NCBI GenBank assembly: GCA_016722285.1
Contig: JADKGI010000016.1
Location: 121,548 to 185,547 of the forward strand
From: Saprospiraceae bacterium
Lineage (GTDB): Bacteria > Bacteroidota > Bacteroidia > Chitinophagales > Saprospiraceae
Direction of reading: 5' to 3'
Length of the DNA stretch: 64,000 nucleotides
The notes beneath the pieces are model-generated. The model did no database searches and was not told the DNA's origin. It was given only the letters and a program-made list of their open reading frames with translations. Positions within the stretch are counted from its first letter, which is position 1. Every line of letters begins with the position of its first letter. A program made the translations under genes and the position numbers. Below, piece after piece: positions 53,785 through 62,139 of the stretch.

Positions 53785-54375
53785 TTATTGATTTAGTACT
53801 ACTTCGAAATTCAAAACCACGTCATTTCCTGTTTTGACTGCTCCGAGCATAAAAGATGGGGGACTCATGTCATAGTCTTTCATACTGATCTTTTTTTCAC
53901 CTTTTACAGTATATGTGTTGTCACTCATTTTTTTTGCTGTTGCCAGCAGGTCGGTCTCCACTGTTTTACCAGCCAAAGTAAGTTTGATAACACTCTTAAT
54001 GGTAAAATTGACATTATCCCTGGTTGTGATTTCAGCACTTTTAAGAGTGGCTGTGATATTTGGATATTTATCGGATTTCAGAGCTTTGTATGCATTTTTA
54101 TCCATTGATCCTTTTCCGCTTTTAAGGGCGGTAGATGAAACCGTAAGATTCAAAGCAGTCAAATGACCGATATTGCCATTTCCATCCAATGTAAAGGTGG
54201 CTGTACAATCACCGGTTTTTGATGTCATTTCCCAGTCATGCATGGTTGAAGTCCCGGATACTTCCATATTTACCGATTTTGCCGTAAACTTAGTCTGCGC
54301 ATAAAAGGGTACAATCATTCCGGAAACAAGGAGAATCATAGTTAGATTTTTGATACTAGATGTTAAGATTTTCAT
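53785..54375 (-). CDS. YceI family periplasmic protein
   Basis: Lipocalin-like protein that binds a long-chain isoprenoid or lipid in characterised members. The frame is open to 54462, but the ATG at 54375 begins a proper signal peptide (SIKNLTMILLVSGMIVPFYAQ) and is chosen, giving about 196 residues. Motifs: VNMEVSGTSTMHDWEMTS (the YceI T-x-x-HDW), ALKSGKGSMDKNAYKALKSDKYPNITATL (the MDKN..ALK...YP.I.), LTLAGKTVETDLL and KISMKDYDMSPPSFMLGAVKTGNDVVLNFEV (the D-x-x-P-x-F/P-x-F...V.....V.F.V), all family landmarks. Upstream of the porin-like gene, 43 bp apart, probably co-transcribed. Confidence 0.85.
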   Translation of the reverse strand: MKILTSSIKNLTMILLVSGMIVPFYAQTKFTAKSVNMEVSGTSTMHDWEMTSKTGDCTATFTLDGNGNIGHLTALNLTVSSTALKSGKGSMDKNAYKALKSDKYPNITATLKSAEITTRDNVNFTIKSVIKLTLAGKTVETDLLATAKKMSDNTYTVKGEKKISMKDYDMSPPSFMLGAVKTGNDVVLNFEVVLNQ

Positions 54376-54781
54376 TATTTTAATTTTAGATATTATTGAA
54401 ATACACCACAAGATTACAAGGATATCCTGCCGAAAAATATGATGTAGATTAGTATCAATCATGATTGTAAATAGTAATTGTCATGATTCAAATCATGCCA
54501 AAATCTAAAATTAAAGAAGCCCTTAGTTGTTGTACTAATTAATTTAACTGTCTAACAACTGATTAGATATTAAAGAAAATATAAACTTATATTAATGAGC
54601 TTTCATATTTTAATCAATATAGAAAAGCCTGATAAACAGAAATATATCTATATTAATATGTTAATATGGAAAAAATAATTGGGTTTTAGAAAAGACCTGA
54701 GCCAAACATGAGTCAATCTTAGAGCTTGACTTCTCATGTGCGGGTGTCAAAATCTGCCTGATTAGAATAATCTAAAAAAAT
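54376..54781. other. intergenic region, about 400 bp
   Basis: No gene seen. It holds a hairpin at 54707-54738 (CATGAG-TCAA ... TTGA-CTT-CTCATG, with a 3-base bulge), 44 bp after the rbfA stop, which may end the rbfA transcript although a good U-tract is missing, and presumably the promoter of the 54375 YceI gene. Confidence 0.45.
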
Positions 54782-55159
54782 CTATTCCTCCTCTTGCACA
54801 GATGGTGGGTACATACTTTTTATATCTTTAAAAAGGGCGTCCACTTTGAACATCTCATCTATAGTTTCATCAAAATAAAAATGAATCTGGGGAATTCTTC
54901 TTATCTGATTTTTTATTCTTGCCGCAAGTGCCTGCTTCAGCACATGTGTATGATTATTTATTCTATGCAGAACATCATCCTTATCTTCTGCATTAAATAT
55001 ACTTAAATACACTTTTGCCTGTGCCAGATCAGGGGTTACTTTCACTGAAGTTACGGTCACAAAGGCCGTGTTGTAAATATAAGTACCGTGTTCCTGAAAC
55101 ACAGGAGCAAAATTCCTTTTGATCATCTCGCAAACCTGTAATTGTCTCTTGCTTTCCAT
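54782..55159 (-). CDS. rbfA: 30S ribosome-binding factor RbfA
   Basis: Small KH-like protein needed for 16S rRNA maturation and cold growth. Start KRQLQVCEMIKRNFAPVF, then VTVTSVKVTPDLAQAKVYLSIF (about 29-50), and RIPQIHFYFDETIDEMFKVDALFKDI (about 88-113), the family core with the kink before YFDE. Length 125 is normal. Transcribed from a -7 box at 55193-55200, divergent from recG. Confidence 0.9.
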   Translation of the reverse strand: MESKRQLQVCEMIKRNFAPVFQEHGTYIYNTAFVTVTSVKVTPDLAQAKVYLSIFNAEDKDDVLHRINNHTHVLKQALAARIKNQIRRIPQIHFYFDETIDEMFKVDALFKDIKSMYPPSVQEEE

Positions 55160-55192
55160 GCCTTCAATTATTCATAACTACTATAAATGATG

Positions 55193-55200
55193 CAAATTTA
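55193..55200 (-). promoter_or_regulatory. -7 box (TAAATTTG) for rbfA
   Basis: Exact TAnnTTTG on the minus strand, 33 bp before the rbfA ATG. One base separates it from the recG -7 box on the other strand (55202-55209). Confidence 0.65.
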
Positions 55201-55201
55201 A

Positions 55202-55209
55202 TACTTTTG
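55202..55209 (+). promoter_or_regulatory. -7 box (TACTTTTG) for recG
   Basis: Exact TAnnTTTG. It covers the open-frame TTG at 55207, so recG translation should start downstream, at TTG 55240. Confidence 0.65.
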
Positions 55210-55239
55210 CCTTTACCGATTATAAATCAGGCTTTTAAT

Positions 55240-57360
55240 TTGGCAAATCAAACCACCATATTGGATACTCCGATTGAATATGTCAAGGGCATTGGTCCTT
55301 CGCGGGGTGAAACATTCCGTAAGGAACTCAATATTCATAGTGTGAAAAATTTATTGTACACTTTTCCATTCAGATATATTGACAGAACAAAATTTCATCT
55401 GATCAATGAGATAAAAGCAGATAATGACAATATACAGTTGAAAGGCACGCTGGTGACCATTGAAAAAATCAAAGGAAAATCAAACAGATCCAGGATTTCC
55501 GGGATGTTTAAGGATAGTACAGGATTTATTGAGTTAGTATGGTTTCAGGGTGCTTCCTGGCTGGACAAATCACTTAAACCGGGTGAAGAATATATTATTT
55601 TCGGAAAAGTAAGTCTTTTTAATGGGAAAAAAACCATCGCTCATCCCGAGATGGAACTCTTGTCTGATGCAAATATTGCCATTGCCAGCTCCTTCGATCC
55701 CGTATATCCCAGCACTGAAAAAATGGATGCTAAAGGTCTGGATAGCAAAGCCCGCAGAAAAATCTTAAAAGCATTACTTTCTTCTATCAATGATAACGAT
55801 ATACCCGAAACGTTACCTCAATATATCATGGAAAAGCTGAAAATTTGTTCCGCTTTTGAAGCTTTGCAATGGATTCATTTTCCTGCGAATGAGACTCAAA
55901 AGCAACTTGCGACTAACAGGATAAAGTTTGAAGAGTTTTTTTATGTCCAAATAAGACTGCTACTCAGCAAAATGTACCGAAAATATAAATATCGCAGTGC
56001 TCCTTTCAATTTAGTGGGTGACCTGTTTAATACATTTTACCGGACCAGACTGCCATTTGAACTTACAAATGCCCAAAAAAAAGTAATACGGGAAATCAGG
56101 GTCGATATGGGTATGGCTACTCAGATGAACAGGCTACTCCAGGGTGACGTCGGGAGTGGAAAAACCATAGTCGCCCTACTTTGCATGTTGATCGCTATTG
56201 ACAATGGTTTTCAGGCTTGTATGATGGCACCAACTGAGATTCTGGCACAACAACATTACGAGTCCATCAAAAATTTATTGGGGGACCTGGAGGTGAATGT
56301 TGCTTTTCTTTCGGGAAGCATAAAAGGGAAGAAAAGAGAAGTAATACTCTCCGGTCTTGTAGCCGGTCAAATAGATATAATAATTGGCACCCACGCGTTG
56401 ATTGAAGACCATGTTATATTTAATAGGCTTGGTTTAGCTATAGTGGACGAGCAGCACAGATTCGGTGTAGCGCAAAGAGCCAGTTTGTGGAAAAAAAATG
56501 AAGGTATGGCACCTCATATTTTGGTAATGACAGCTACACCAATACCCCGGACACTTGCCATGACCCTTTATGGTGATCTGGAGGTGTCCATCATTGATGA
56601 GTTGCCACCCGGCAGAAAAGAAATCAAAACCATTCACAAATATGAATCAACGAGGCCTCAGCTTATACAGTTTTTGCATAGTGAGATTGCAAAAGGAAGG
56701 CAAATTTATATCGTCTATCCTCTGATCGAAGAATCCGAAAAACTAGATCTTCAAAACCTGAATGATGGGTATGAGCGGCTACTGCAGTATTTTCCACAAC
56801 CTGACTATCAGATCAGTGTCGTGCATGGTAGAATGAAAGCTGCTGATAAGGATTGGGAGATGCAGCGGTTTATAAATAGAACTACACAGATTATGGTCGC
56901 AACTACAGTGATTGAGGTGGGAGTCAATGTTCCTAATGCTTCTGTCATGGTTATTGAAAATACCGAAAGATTCGGACTCTCCCAACTTCATCAGTTGCGT
57001 GGGCGGGTCGGAAGGGGATCGGATCAGTCATATTGCATATTGATGACCGACTATAAAATTTCAAAAGAAGGAAGGCAACGAATACAGACGATGGTTCGCA
57101 CCAATAATGGATTTGAAATAGCAGAAGCCGACCTTAAATTAAGGGGACCGGGTGATATTCAGGGAACACAACAAAGCGGGCTCCTTGATTTTAAACTACT
57201 AAATATAGGGACTGACAGGGCGATAATGGACACCGCAAGAAATATTGCGCTTCGTATAATCGAAGATGACCCAAAACTTGAACGACCCATTCACGAAAAT
57301 ATTCGAATACAGGTATTAAGATTGCGACAACAATACAAAGATTGGGGAAGAATCTCCTGA
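55240..57360 (+). CDS. recG: ATP-dependent DNA helicase RecG
   Basis: Remodels stalled replication forks and branched DNA. The wedge/OB domain follows the start: ILDTPIEYVKGIGPSRGETF (about residues 7-26) and FPFRYIDRTKF. Helicase domain: GDVGSGKTIVALL near residue 300 (Walker A), MAPTEILAQQH (about 331-341), VDEQHRFGVAQR (DEQH, about 401-412), MTATPIPRTLAMT, and the second half TTVIEVGVNVPNASVMVI, ERFGLSQLHQLRGRVGRG near the RecG-specific end, then GPGDIQGTQQSGLLDFKL. The frame is open to 55207, but that TTG lies inside a -7 promoter box, so the TTG at 55240 (MANQTTILDTPIEY) is preferred, giving 706 residues. Non-ATG start. Confidence 0.9.
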   Translation: MANQTTILDTPIEYVKGIGPSRGETFRKELNIHSVKNLLYTFPFRYIDRTKFHLINEIKADNDNIQLKGTLVTIEKIKGKSNRSRISGMFKDSTGFIELVWFQGASWLDKSLKPGEEYIIFGKVSLFNGKKTIAHPEMELLSDANIAIASSFDPVYPSTEKMDAKGLDSKARRKILKALLSSINDNDIPETLPQYIMEKLKICSAFEALQWIHFPANETQKQLATNRIKFEEFFYVQIRLLLSKMYRKYKYRSAPFNLVGDLFNTFYRTRLPFELTNAQKKVIREIRVDMGMATQMNRLLQGDVGSGKTIVALLCMLIAIDNGFQACMMAPTEILAQQHYESIKNLLGDLEVNVAFLSGSIKGKKREVILSGLVAGQIDIIIGTHALIEDHVIFNRLGLAIVDEQHRFGVAQRASLWKKNEGMAPHILVMTATPIPRTLAMTLYGDLEVSIIDELPPGRKEIKTIHKYESTRPQLIQFLHSEIAKGRQIYIVYPLIEESEKLDLQNLNDGYERLLQYFPQPDYQISVVHGRMKAADKDWEMQRFINRTTQIMVATTVIEVGVNVPNASVMVIENTERFGLSQLHQLRGRVGRGSDQSYCILMTDYKISKEGRQRIQTMVRTNNGFEIAEADLKLRGPGDIQGTQQSGLLDFKLLNIGTDRAIMDTARNIALRIIEDDPKLERPIHENIRIQVLRLRQQYKDWGRIS

Positions 57361-57369
57361 TCGTTATAC

Positions 57370-57720
57370 TTACTGTTTGTCTTTTCCTTCCAACTCATCC
57401 CAATACTCCACCGCACGTCTGGTATGAGGGATGCAGATAGAGCCACCTACCAGATTGGCCACTGAGAATACTTCATAAATCTCATCAGTCGTCACACCTA
57501 ATTCATGACAGGTACCCAGATGGTATTTGATACAATCATCGCATCGCAATACCATGGATGCCACCAGGCCTAATAATTCTTTTGTTTTTTCTGACAAAGC
57601 ACCATCCTGATACGCCTGATTATCAAGACTAAAAAATCGCTTCAGCACTTTATTATCCTGAGCCAGAATCCGGTCATTCATCCGGCTTCTGTAATCATTA
57701 AATTCATTTATTAAAGACAT
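57370..57720 (-). CDS. carboxymuconolactone decarboxylase / AhpD-like protein
   Basis: 116-residue all-helical alkylhydroperoxidase-like protein. The redox motif LRCDDCIKYHLGTCHELG (about residues 53-70) has the CxxC plus the downstream His of AhpD-like enzymes, and GALSEKTKELLGLVASMVLRC before it is the usual helix. A third Cys (SICIPHTRRAVEYWDEL) occurs near the end. It likely reduces a peroxide or acts as a thiol-disulfide partner in the cytoplasm; the true partner is unknown. Convergent with recG, 9 bp apart. Confidence 0.85.
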   Translation of the reverse strand: MSLINEFNDYRSRMNDRILAQDNKVLKRFFSLDNQAYQDGALSEKTKELLGLVASMVLRCDDCIKYHLGTCHELGVTTDEIYEVFSVANLVGGSICIPHTRRAVEYWDELEGKDKQ

Positions 57721-57755
57721 ACATGGAGAGTTAATATTATTGCTGTCAAAATCGA

Positions 57756-58220
57756 TTATACTTTATCCTTTGTATTGATTATACGCCAAAATGAAATAAT
57801 CATTCTTACCGGCATCAAGACTATGGTAACTATGGCACCTGTGCAAAAAAATATAAACTGATATTTTATAAATTTTCCGAAATTATAATCTGAGATTTCA
57901 TTTGAACCCTTTAGAAAAGTGATTATTCCTTTTTCATCTACGAATTTCTGAAAATCGTATAAACTGCCCACATGATACATAAATAAAGGAATAGGCGCAA
58001 AAATAAGTACCATCTTAACCCATTTTAACCTTGAGTAAGGTGTAAAAGACAAGAGAAATATCAGCCTGCTAAATGTCAGAAAAACGATGATTGAAATAAA
58101 ATTCGGTACATAAAAGCTATAATTCATTCCGGTTTTTAAGTACACAGGGTATAATACCAAAAAGCTAAAAACAAGGACAAACACCCAACTTAGGATTTCA
58201 AAATTCCATTGTTTTTGCAT
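57756..58220 (-). CDS. small multi-pass membrane protein, hypothetical
   Basis: 154 residues with four hydrophobic helices: about 9-28 (LSWVFVLVFSFLVLYPVYL), 38-58, 67-84 and 116-142. Basic residues cluster in loops (RLKWVKM, WRIINTKDKV). No family motif is recognised. Preceded by a TACCTTTG box at 58244-58251. Function unknown. Confidence 0.65.
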   Translation of the reverse strand: MQKQWNFEILSWVFVLVFSFLVLYPVYLKTGMNYSFYVPNFISIIVFLTFSRLIFLLSFTPYSRLKWVKMVLIFAPIPLFMYHVGSLYDFQKFVDEKGIITFLKGSNEISDYNFGKFIKYQFIFFCTGAIVTIVLMPVRMIISFWRIINTKDKV

Positions 58221-58243
58221 TATTCAAATATATTCTTGGCTGG

Positions 58244-58251
58244 CAAAGGTA
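58244..58251 (-). promoter_or_regulatory. -7 box (TACCTTTG) for the 57756-58220 gene
   Basis: Exact TAnnTTTG on the minus strand, 23 bp before the ATG. Confidence 0.55.
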
Positions 58252-58401
58252 AAGCATTCCGATGACATTGAACAATTACCTAAGGTATAACAATTGGATA
58301 AGTTTCGTCAGCTTAATCCTTCTGAGCTACATGCCAATTTTTATATGAATATCCCTGAATTTCTGAATACTCAGACGCCAAACTTATTAGAATTACATTA
58401 A

Positions 58402-59421
58402 CTATCGATAAAAATCAATATCCGGAATACCATCCCCATTATTATCAAATCCGGTTACTTTCAGCTTGATTTTCAAATATCCTGAGGTGCCTGTTGTACC
58501 CAGGTGTTCAGAAACCAACATCAATCCATAAGCCTTCCTATTTCCCATTTCTGTTTTAATTGCAAAGACTTTACCATTAATTTTTGTTCTGCTCTCATAC
58601 TTTTCTTTAAATCCAGGTGTGAGTTTGACAACAGACATCAGTTGATTATTATTCTGGATTTTATCAAATTTTTCATATGTAAGGCTCGTCAATGCGATTT
58701 CGCTTTCATTCACATCCACCCATAGTTTTACGGGTATATTCTTGTCATTATAATTTGGCCCCCTGAAATAGTAATTGGAAAACAAGTCATTCTTAACATA
58801 GGCCGGTGTCAACAACGCATACATTGGTGCAGACCCAAAATAATCAGTTGCTGTAAAAATTAAATCTACTCTGGAAGTGTTGTCAGCTGCATCCATATCA
58901 TCAAGCACCTGACCTTGCATAATGCTGATATAGCAACCAAATTGCTTATGATTCTGATTTCCAAGGTTAGCTGATCCATCAGGATTGTATTCAGAAGACT
59001 CAGGTATCAAAATGGTTTCCACTGGCATTTCTTGCAAACTGCCATCGGCAACTATTGTGTCATTTGCTGCTGTATCATTTTGTACTGACCCCGAAATATT
59101 GCTTTCAATAATCTGATTATCAGTATTTTTTCCTTCTTTCCTCCTTAATCGAAGTCGTAGGATTGGTTCAAAAACGTTAATGACGGATTTCACATTTTGG
59201 GCTATCGAATTTACCTGATCACCAGTAGCCTGAATATTCTGACTTATCTCAGTTGTTTTTTCCTGATTTTCAATACTCTTTTGTCTAATCTTTTGAGACT
59301 TTTGAACAGCCTTATCTACTGTGGATTTTCTTGATGGTTGTTCCTGTGCGTCCAACGTAGAAAAAAATACTAAAAGACTCAAAATAAAAACGATTGAAAA
59401 TGAATTGATTATATGGTTCAT
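58402..59421 (-). CDS. exported protein with coiled-coil N-terminus, hypothetical
   Basis: 339 residues. Signal peptide about 1-25 (SIVFILSLLVFFSTLDAQ). Residues about 30-80 are a Gln/Lys/Ser-rich coiled coil (KAVQKSQKIRQKSIENQEKT), followed by a polar linker and a beta-rich C-terminal domain. The end NNGDGIPDIDFYR contains a short calcium-loop-like DxNxDG pattern. No enzyme motif seen. First of a set of minus-strand exported proteins that runs to 62856. Not recognised as a family. Confidence 0.65.
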   Translation of the reverse strand: MNHIINSFSIVFILSLLVFFSTLDAQEQPSRKSTVDKAVQKSQKIRQKSIENQEKTTEISQNIQATGDQVNSIAQNVKSVINVFEPILRLRLRRKEGKNTDNQIIESNISGSVQNDTAANDTIVADGSLQEMPVETILIPESSEYNPDGSANLGNQNHKQFGCYISIMQGQVLDDMDAADNTSRVDLIFTATDYFGSAPMYALLTPAYVKNDLFSNYYFRGPNYNDKNIPVKLWVDVNESEIALTSLTYEKFDKIQNNNQLMSVVKLTPGFKEKYESRTKINGKVFAIKTEMGNRKAYGLMLVSEHLGTTGTSGYLKIKLKVTGFDNNGDGIPDIDFYR

Positions 59422-59608
59422 GTGTTTAAATTTATATTAATTTTAATGGTCAGATGGAATCCCTATGATTTAATCTTAATGGTTTGTGATGTTTGCATCA
59501 AGGGGGTTTCATCTGTTATTTGATTTTACTTAATTCAAAATAAGTCTTCACCTTGCATTCTGAAATCTGCCCTACTTTTTCAATAATAATGAAAAAGGAT
59601 TCCTGAAA

Positions 59609-60118
59609 TTAATTTGATTTAGGGTTTTTTGTAAGTGAGTTATTATTCAGATTTGCATCATCATTGTTTATGTTATTGTCAATAAATATGTCCGGGTCAT
59701 ATACTATAAAAATTTGATAATCAGGTGGAAACTCATTTCCCGGCTTAAATGCTGCTCTTTCATAAATAATTTTAGTTTCTTCATTACTATTCAGGTTTGT
59801 AAAGGGAATCTGCTTTACCATTTTTTTGTTTTCTGAAGAATAATTTTCCCATAGCTGGATATTCTGTTGATTGCTGTTTGACCTGAAATTCTTTCCACCG
59901 ATATTCTTAACTACACCAATAATCTGTAATCGATCTCCGGTCCTTAATTTTATGATTTTGAAGATAATAGAAGTGGTGGCAGGATCGATAGTATTGAGGT
60001 AAATTGCTTTATTTGACTCAATTGGATCAGCAGTAGTGTTCCTAATTTTTGATTTAATTTGAGCACTCAAGGCTGATACTAAAATAACATTCATAAATAG
60101 AATTGAGAGGTATTTCAT
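59609..60118 (-). CDS. exported hypothetical protein
   Basis: The frame is open to 60202, but the ATG at 60118 gives a signal peptide (LSILFMNVILVSALSAQ) and is preferred, giving 169 residues. The mature domain is beta-rich and ends in an Asn/Asp-rich tail (NNINNDDANLNNNSLTKNP). A 16-bp direct repeat lies just upstream (60189-60228). No recognised motif. Likely in the same functional group as its neighbours. Confidence 0.6.
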   Translation of the reverse strand: MKYLSILFMNVILVSALSAQIKSKIRNTTADPIESNKAIYLNTIDPATTSIIFKIIKLRTGDRLQIIGVVKNIGGKNFRSNSNQQNIQLWENYSSENKKMVKQIPFTNLNSNEETKIIYERAAFKPGNEFPPDYQIFIVYDPDIFIDNNINNDDANLNNNSLTKNPKSN

Positions 60119-60188
60119 TTGTATATATTTATTATATTTATTATTAATGCCATGTATTCCAGGATAAAAAGTAAATCCTTTATTTTTG

Positions 60189-60228
60189 TAAATGGAAATC
60201 ATGACTATTTTTTAAATGGAAATCATGA
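60189..60228. repeat. two 16-bp direct repeats, 24-bp period
   Basis: TAAATGGAAATCATGA occurs at 60189-60204 and again, identical, at 60213-60228. It lies 71 to 110 bp upstream of the 60118 start and just after the 60266 stop, so it may be a regulatory site for the hypothetical gene or a small local duplication. Confidence 0.7.
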
Positions 60229-60265
60229 TTAGGGATTTTAATGATAAGTCACGAAATCTATTTTG

Positions 60266-61453
60266 TTATTTAATGACTGCTTCAAAAGGTTTGTTGTTAC
60301 CGTCAAAACGGATAAGTGGTTTCCCCTGCTTATTATAAATTTCACTTTCCCCCGAATCATCTTTAGCAAGAATTCTAAGCATTTCCATATTCCAGTTATC
60401 CCCACCGAGACCTCCGCCAAATGTGGTCTTTAGAGTTATGCTTTTAATTTTATTTTTTGAAATAGCTGCACTTAGTTCTATAGGAACGGTTTCGGTATAA
60501 TTATTAATCCAACGTGTGCTCTTATTAATGTTATTAAATGATTGTGATGTCCCGTCAGTAAATTTTACCATAACATTCACATTATCACTTCCTCCACGAA
60601 GATCATCTCCACCTGTTTTAATTTCCAGCAATAAGGTTTTTACCATTGCATTCCCTACTGAACTTTGAGCAGGTGCAGAAGGAGGGCTTGATACTTTGTA
60701 TTTTTTATCCACAAAATATGTCATCCATTTACAAGCATTATCTTCGAGATAGTAATATGAATTCTCTGCGGGATTTACTACCAGAGTCATAGTCTTATTA
60801 GGATAATTGGGATCACAAATGAAAATTTTGAAGTCTTCTTTAAATTCACCAAGGTCTCCTTTATACCTACCCACCTGATATCCTATTGCAATGACCTGAT
60901 GGTGCGGTCTGACGCCTCCATCTCCCGCCTGAAACAACCCTATTGGCACTGGCTTGCCTACATCTATCTGGCTTTTAAGTTCTTCAAGTCTTCCGCCATT
61001 AAAACCTTGAAGACCCCAATTAAAAAACTCAGTCGTCCTCCACCCAAAAGGATTATTGATCAACTCAAGCCATTTGTCGCCATTTTCCAAAACGGAAGTA
61101 TTTTGTCTGTTAAATATATATTGGTACAGTGTGGACCCGGTAGCAGGTCGAAATGTCTGTTGTGGAACCTGACTGCGCGAATAGTAATAATCCAACATGG
61201 TATATGCCATTCCTCCACATAATCCACCGAATCGGGGGCCGTTAATACCAGCAAATGATGCCTCACTTTGAAAATTATTGACAAATTTTAGACCATGAAC
61301 AGCAGGCATAAAGCTGGTCATTTTCCTATTAAGGGCTGCGTCTATAGATGCTCCCTTGACTATAGATGAACTTATTTTATTTTGGGCTGTACTGATACTA
61401 AGAATAAACAATCCAAGAACAATTGGTAAAGCAGATTTATTAAATTTTTTCAT
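60266..61453 (-). CDS. exported papain-like (C39-type) protein with LRGG/GDNW domain
   Basis: 395 residues with a signal peptide (LPIVLGLFILSISTAQ). Residues about 60-235 look like a papain-fold cysteine peptidase domain: FGGLCGGMAYTMLDYYY supplies a candidate Cys, RPHHQVIAIGY a His, and ICDPNYPNKT the Asp/Asn. Such domains can be proteases or inactive binders. The C-terminal part (about 280-395) is a separate domain with KTGGDDLRGGSDNVNVMV, a Trp-Asn region and GLGGDNWNMEMLRI, then GKPLIRFDGNN. This domain also occurs in 62140-62856. Cys and His placement is suggestive, not proven. Confidence 0.65.
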   Translation of the reverse strand: MKKFNKSALPIVLGLFILSISTAQNKISSSIVKGASIDAALNRKMTSFMPAVHGLKFVNNFQSEASFAGINGPRFGGLCGGMAYTMLDYYYSRSQVPQQTFRPATGSTLYQYIFNRQNTSVLENGDKWLELINNPFGWRTTEFFNWGLQGFNGGRLEELKSQIDVGKPVPIGLFQAGDGGVRPHHQVIAIGYQVGRYKGDLGEFKEDFKIFICDPNYPNKTMTLVVNPAENSYYYLEDNACKWMTYFVDKKYKVSSPPSAPAQSSVGNAMVKTLLLEIKTGGDDLRGGSDNVNVMVKFTDGTSQSFNNINKSTRWINNYTETVPIELSAAISKNKIKSITLKTTFGGGLGGDNWNMEMLRILAKDDSGESEIYNKQGKPLIRFDGNNKPFEAVIK

Positions 61454-61483
61454 GATAACATATTATTTTAAATGATTGTTAAA

Positions 61484-62104
61484 TTAAAATTTATTTACAC
61501 TAACCGCGTCCACATAAAACTCCGCATCCAACTGATTTGTGGCATAAATGACTATCTGGTTGCATGTTTCAGTGCCGGACTTAGTTACTTCAAGCCTCTC
61601 CCATTTACAATTTGATTTAGAAACGACAGTAACAATAGGGTTTCCAGTGGGGCCATATCCCAATGAGACTTTTCCTTTGATTACATACACCCAGCAGCTT
61701 ACTTTAACAGATGTATTACCCGCAGGAATATCTGAATTAACAATTCCGCTACCACTGACAGTTGTCTTCACGTGCATCATATTTCCCATCACATAATTGG
61801 GCCACATCGGAATGCAATTGCTACCCGCCCTGACAAGTTCAGCCAATACACAACTATTTTTCAGTAGTGATCCAAGCCAGAGAGTCCATTGCTGAGCTGG
61901 AGATACTCTGAAAAGATTTTGCATTTCAGTACAGGATTTATTAAAACATTCCATCTGAGGATTATAGTAAGTATATGTTTGAGATGATGGCGTCATTAAT
62001 TCAAATTGTGGATTGGGAACTAAATTGCCAACACCCGATGACTGTCCTAATAATCGGCCAAAACTCAATAGAATTATAGCTAATTGGAATAATTTCTGTT
62101 TCAT
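61484..62104 (-). CDS. exported CBM/jelly-roll-like protein
   Basis: 206 residues with a signal peptide (LFQLAIILLSFGRLLGQ). The mature start NLVPNPQFELMTPSS and the end ATNQLDAEFYVDAVSVNKF are the usual first and last strands of carbohydrate-binding (CBM4/9/22-like) sandwiches in Bacteroidota. Several Cys residues (ECFNKSC, NSC, SNC, KSNC, ETC) may form disulfides. No catalytic motif. The next gene starts 30 bp after its stop on the same strand, so it is co-transcribed with the papain-like gene. Ligand unknown. Confidence 0.65.
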   Translation of the reverse strand: MKQKLFQLAIILLSFGRLLGQSSGVGNLVPNPQFELMTPSSQTYTYYNPQMECFNKSCTEMQNLFRVSPAQQWTLWLGSLLKNSCVLAELVRAGSNCIPMWPNYVMGNMMHVKTTVSGSGIVNSDIPAGNTSVKVSCWVYVIKGKVSLGYGPTGNPIVTVVSKSNCKWERLEVTKSGTETCNQIVIYATNQLDAEFYVDAVSVNKF

Positions 62105-62139
62105 TTTATTTGTGTTATTTTTAGTGAAAAATAAAAATT

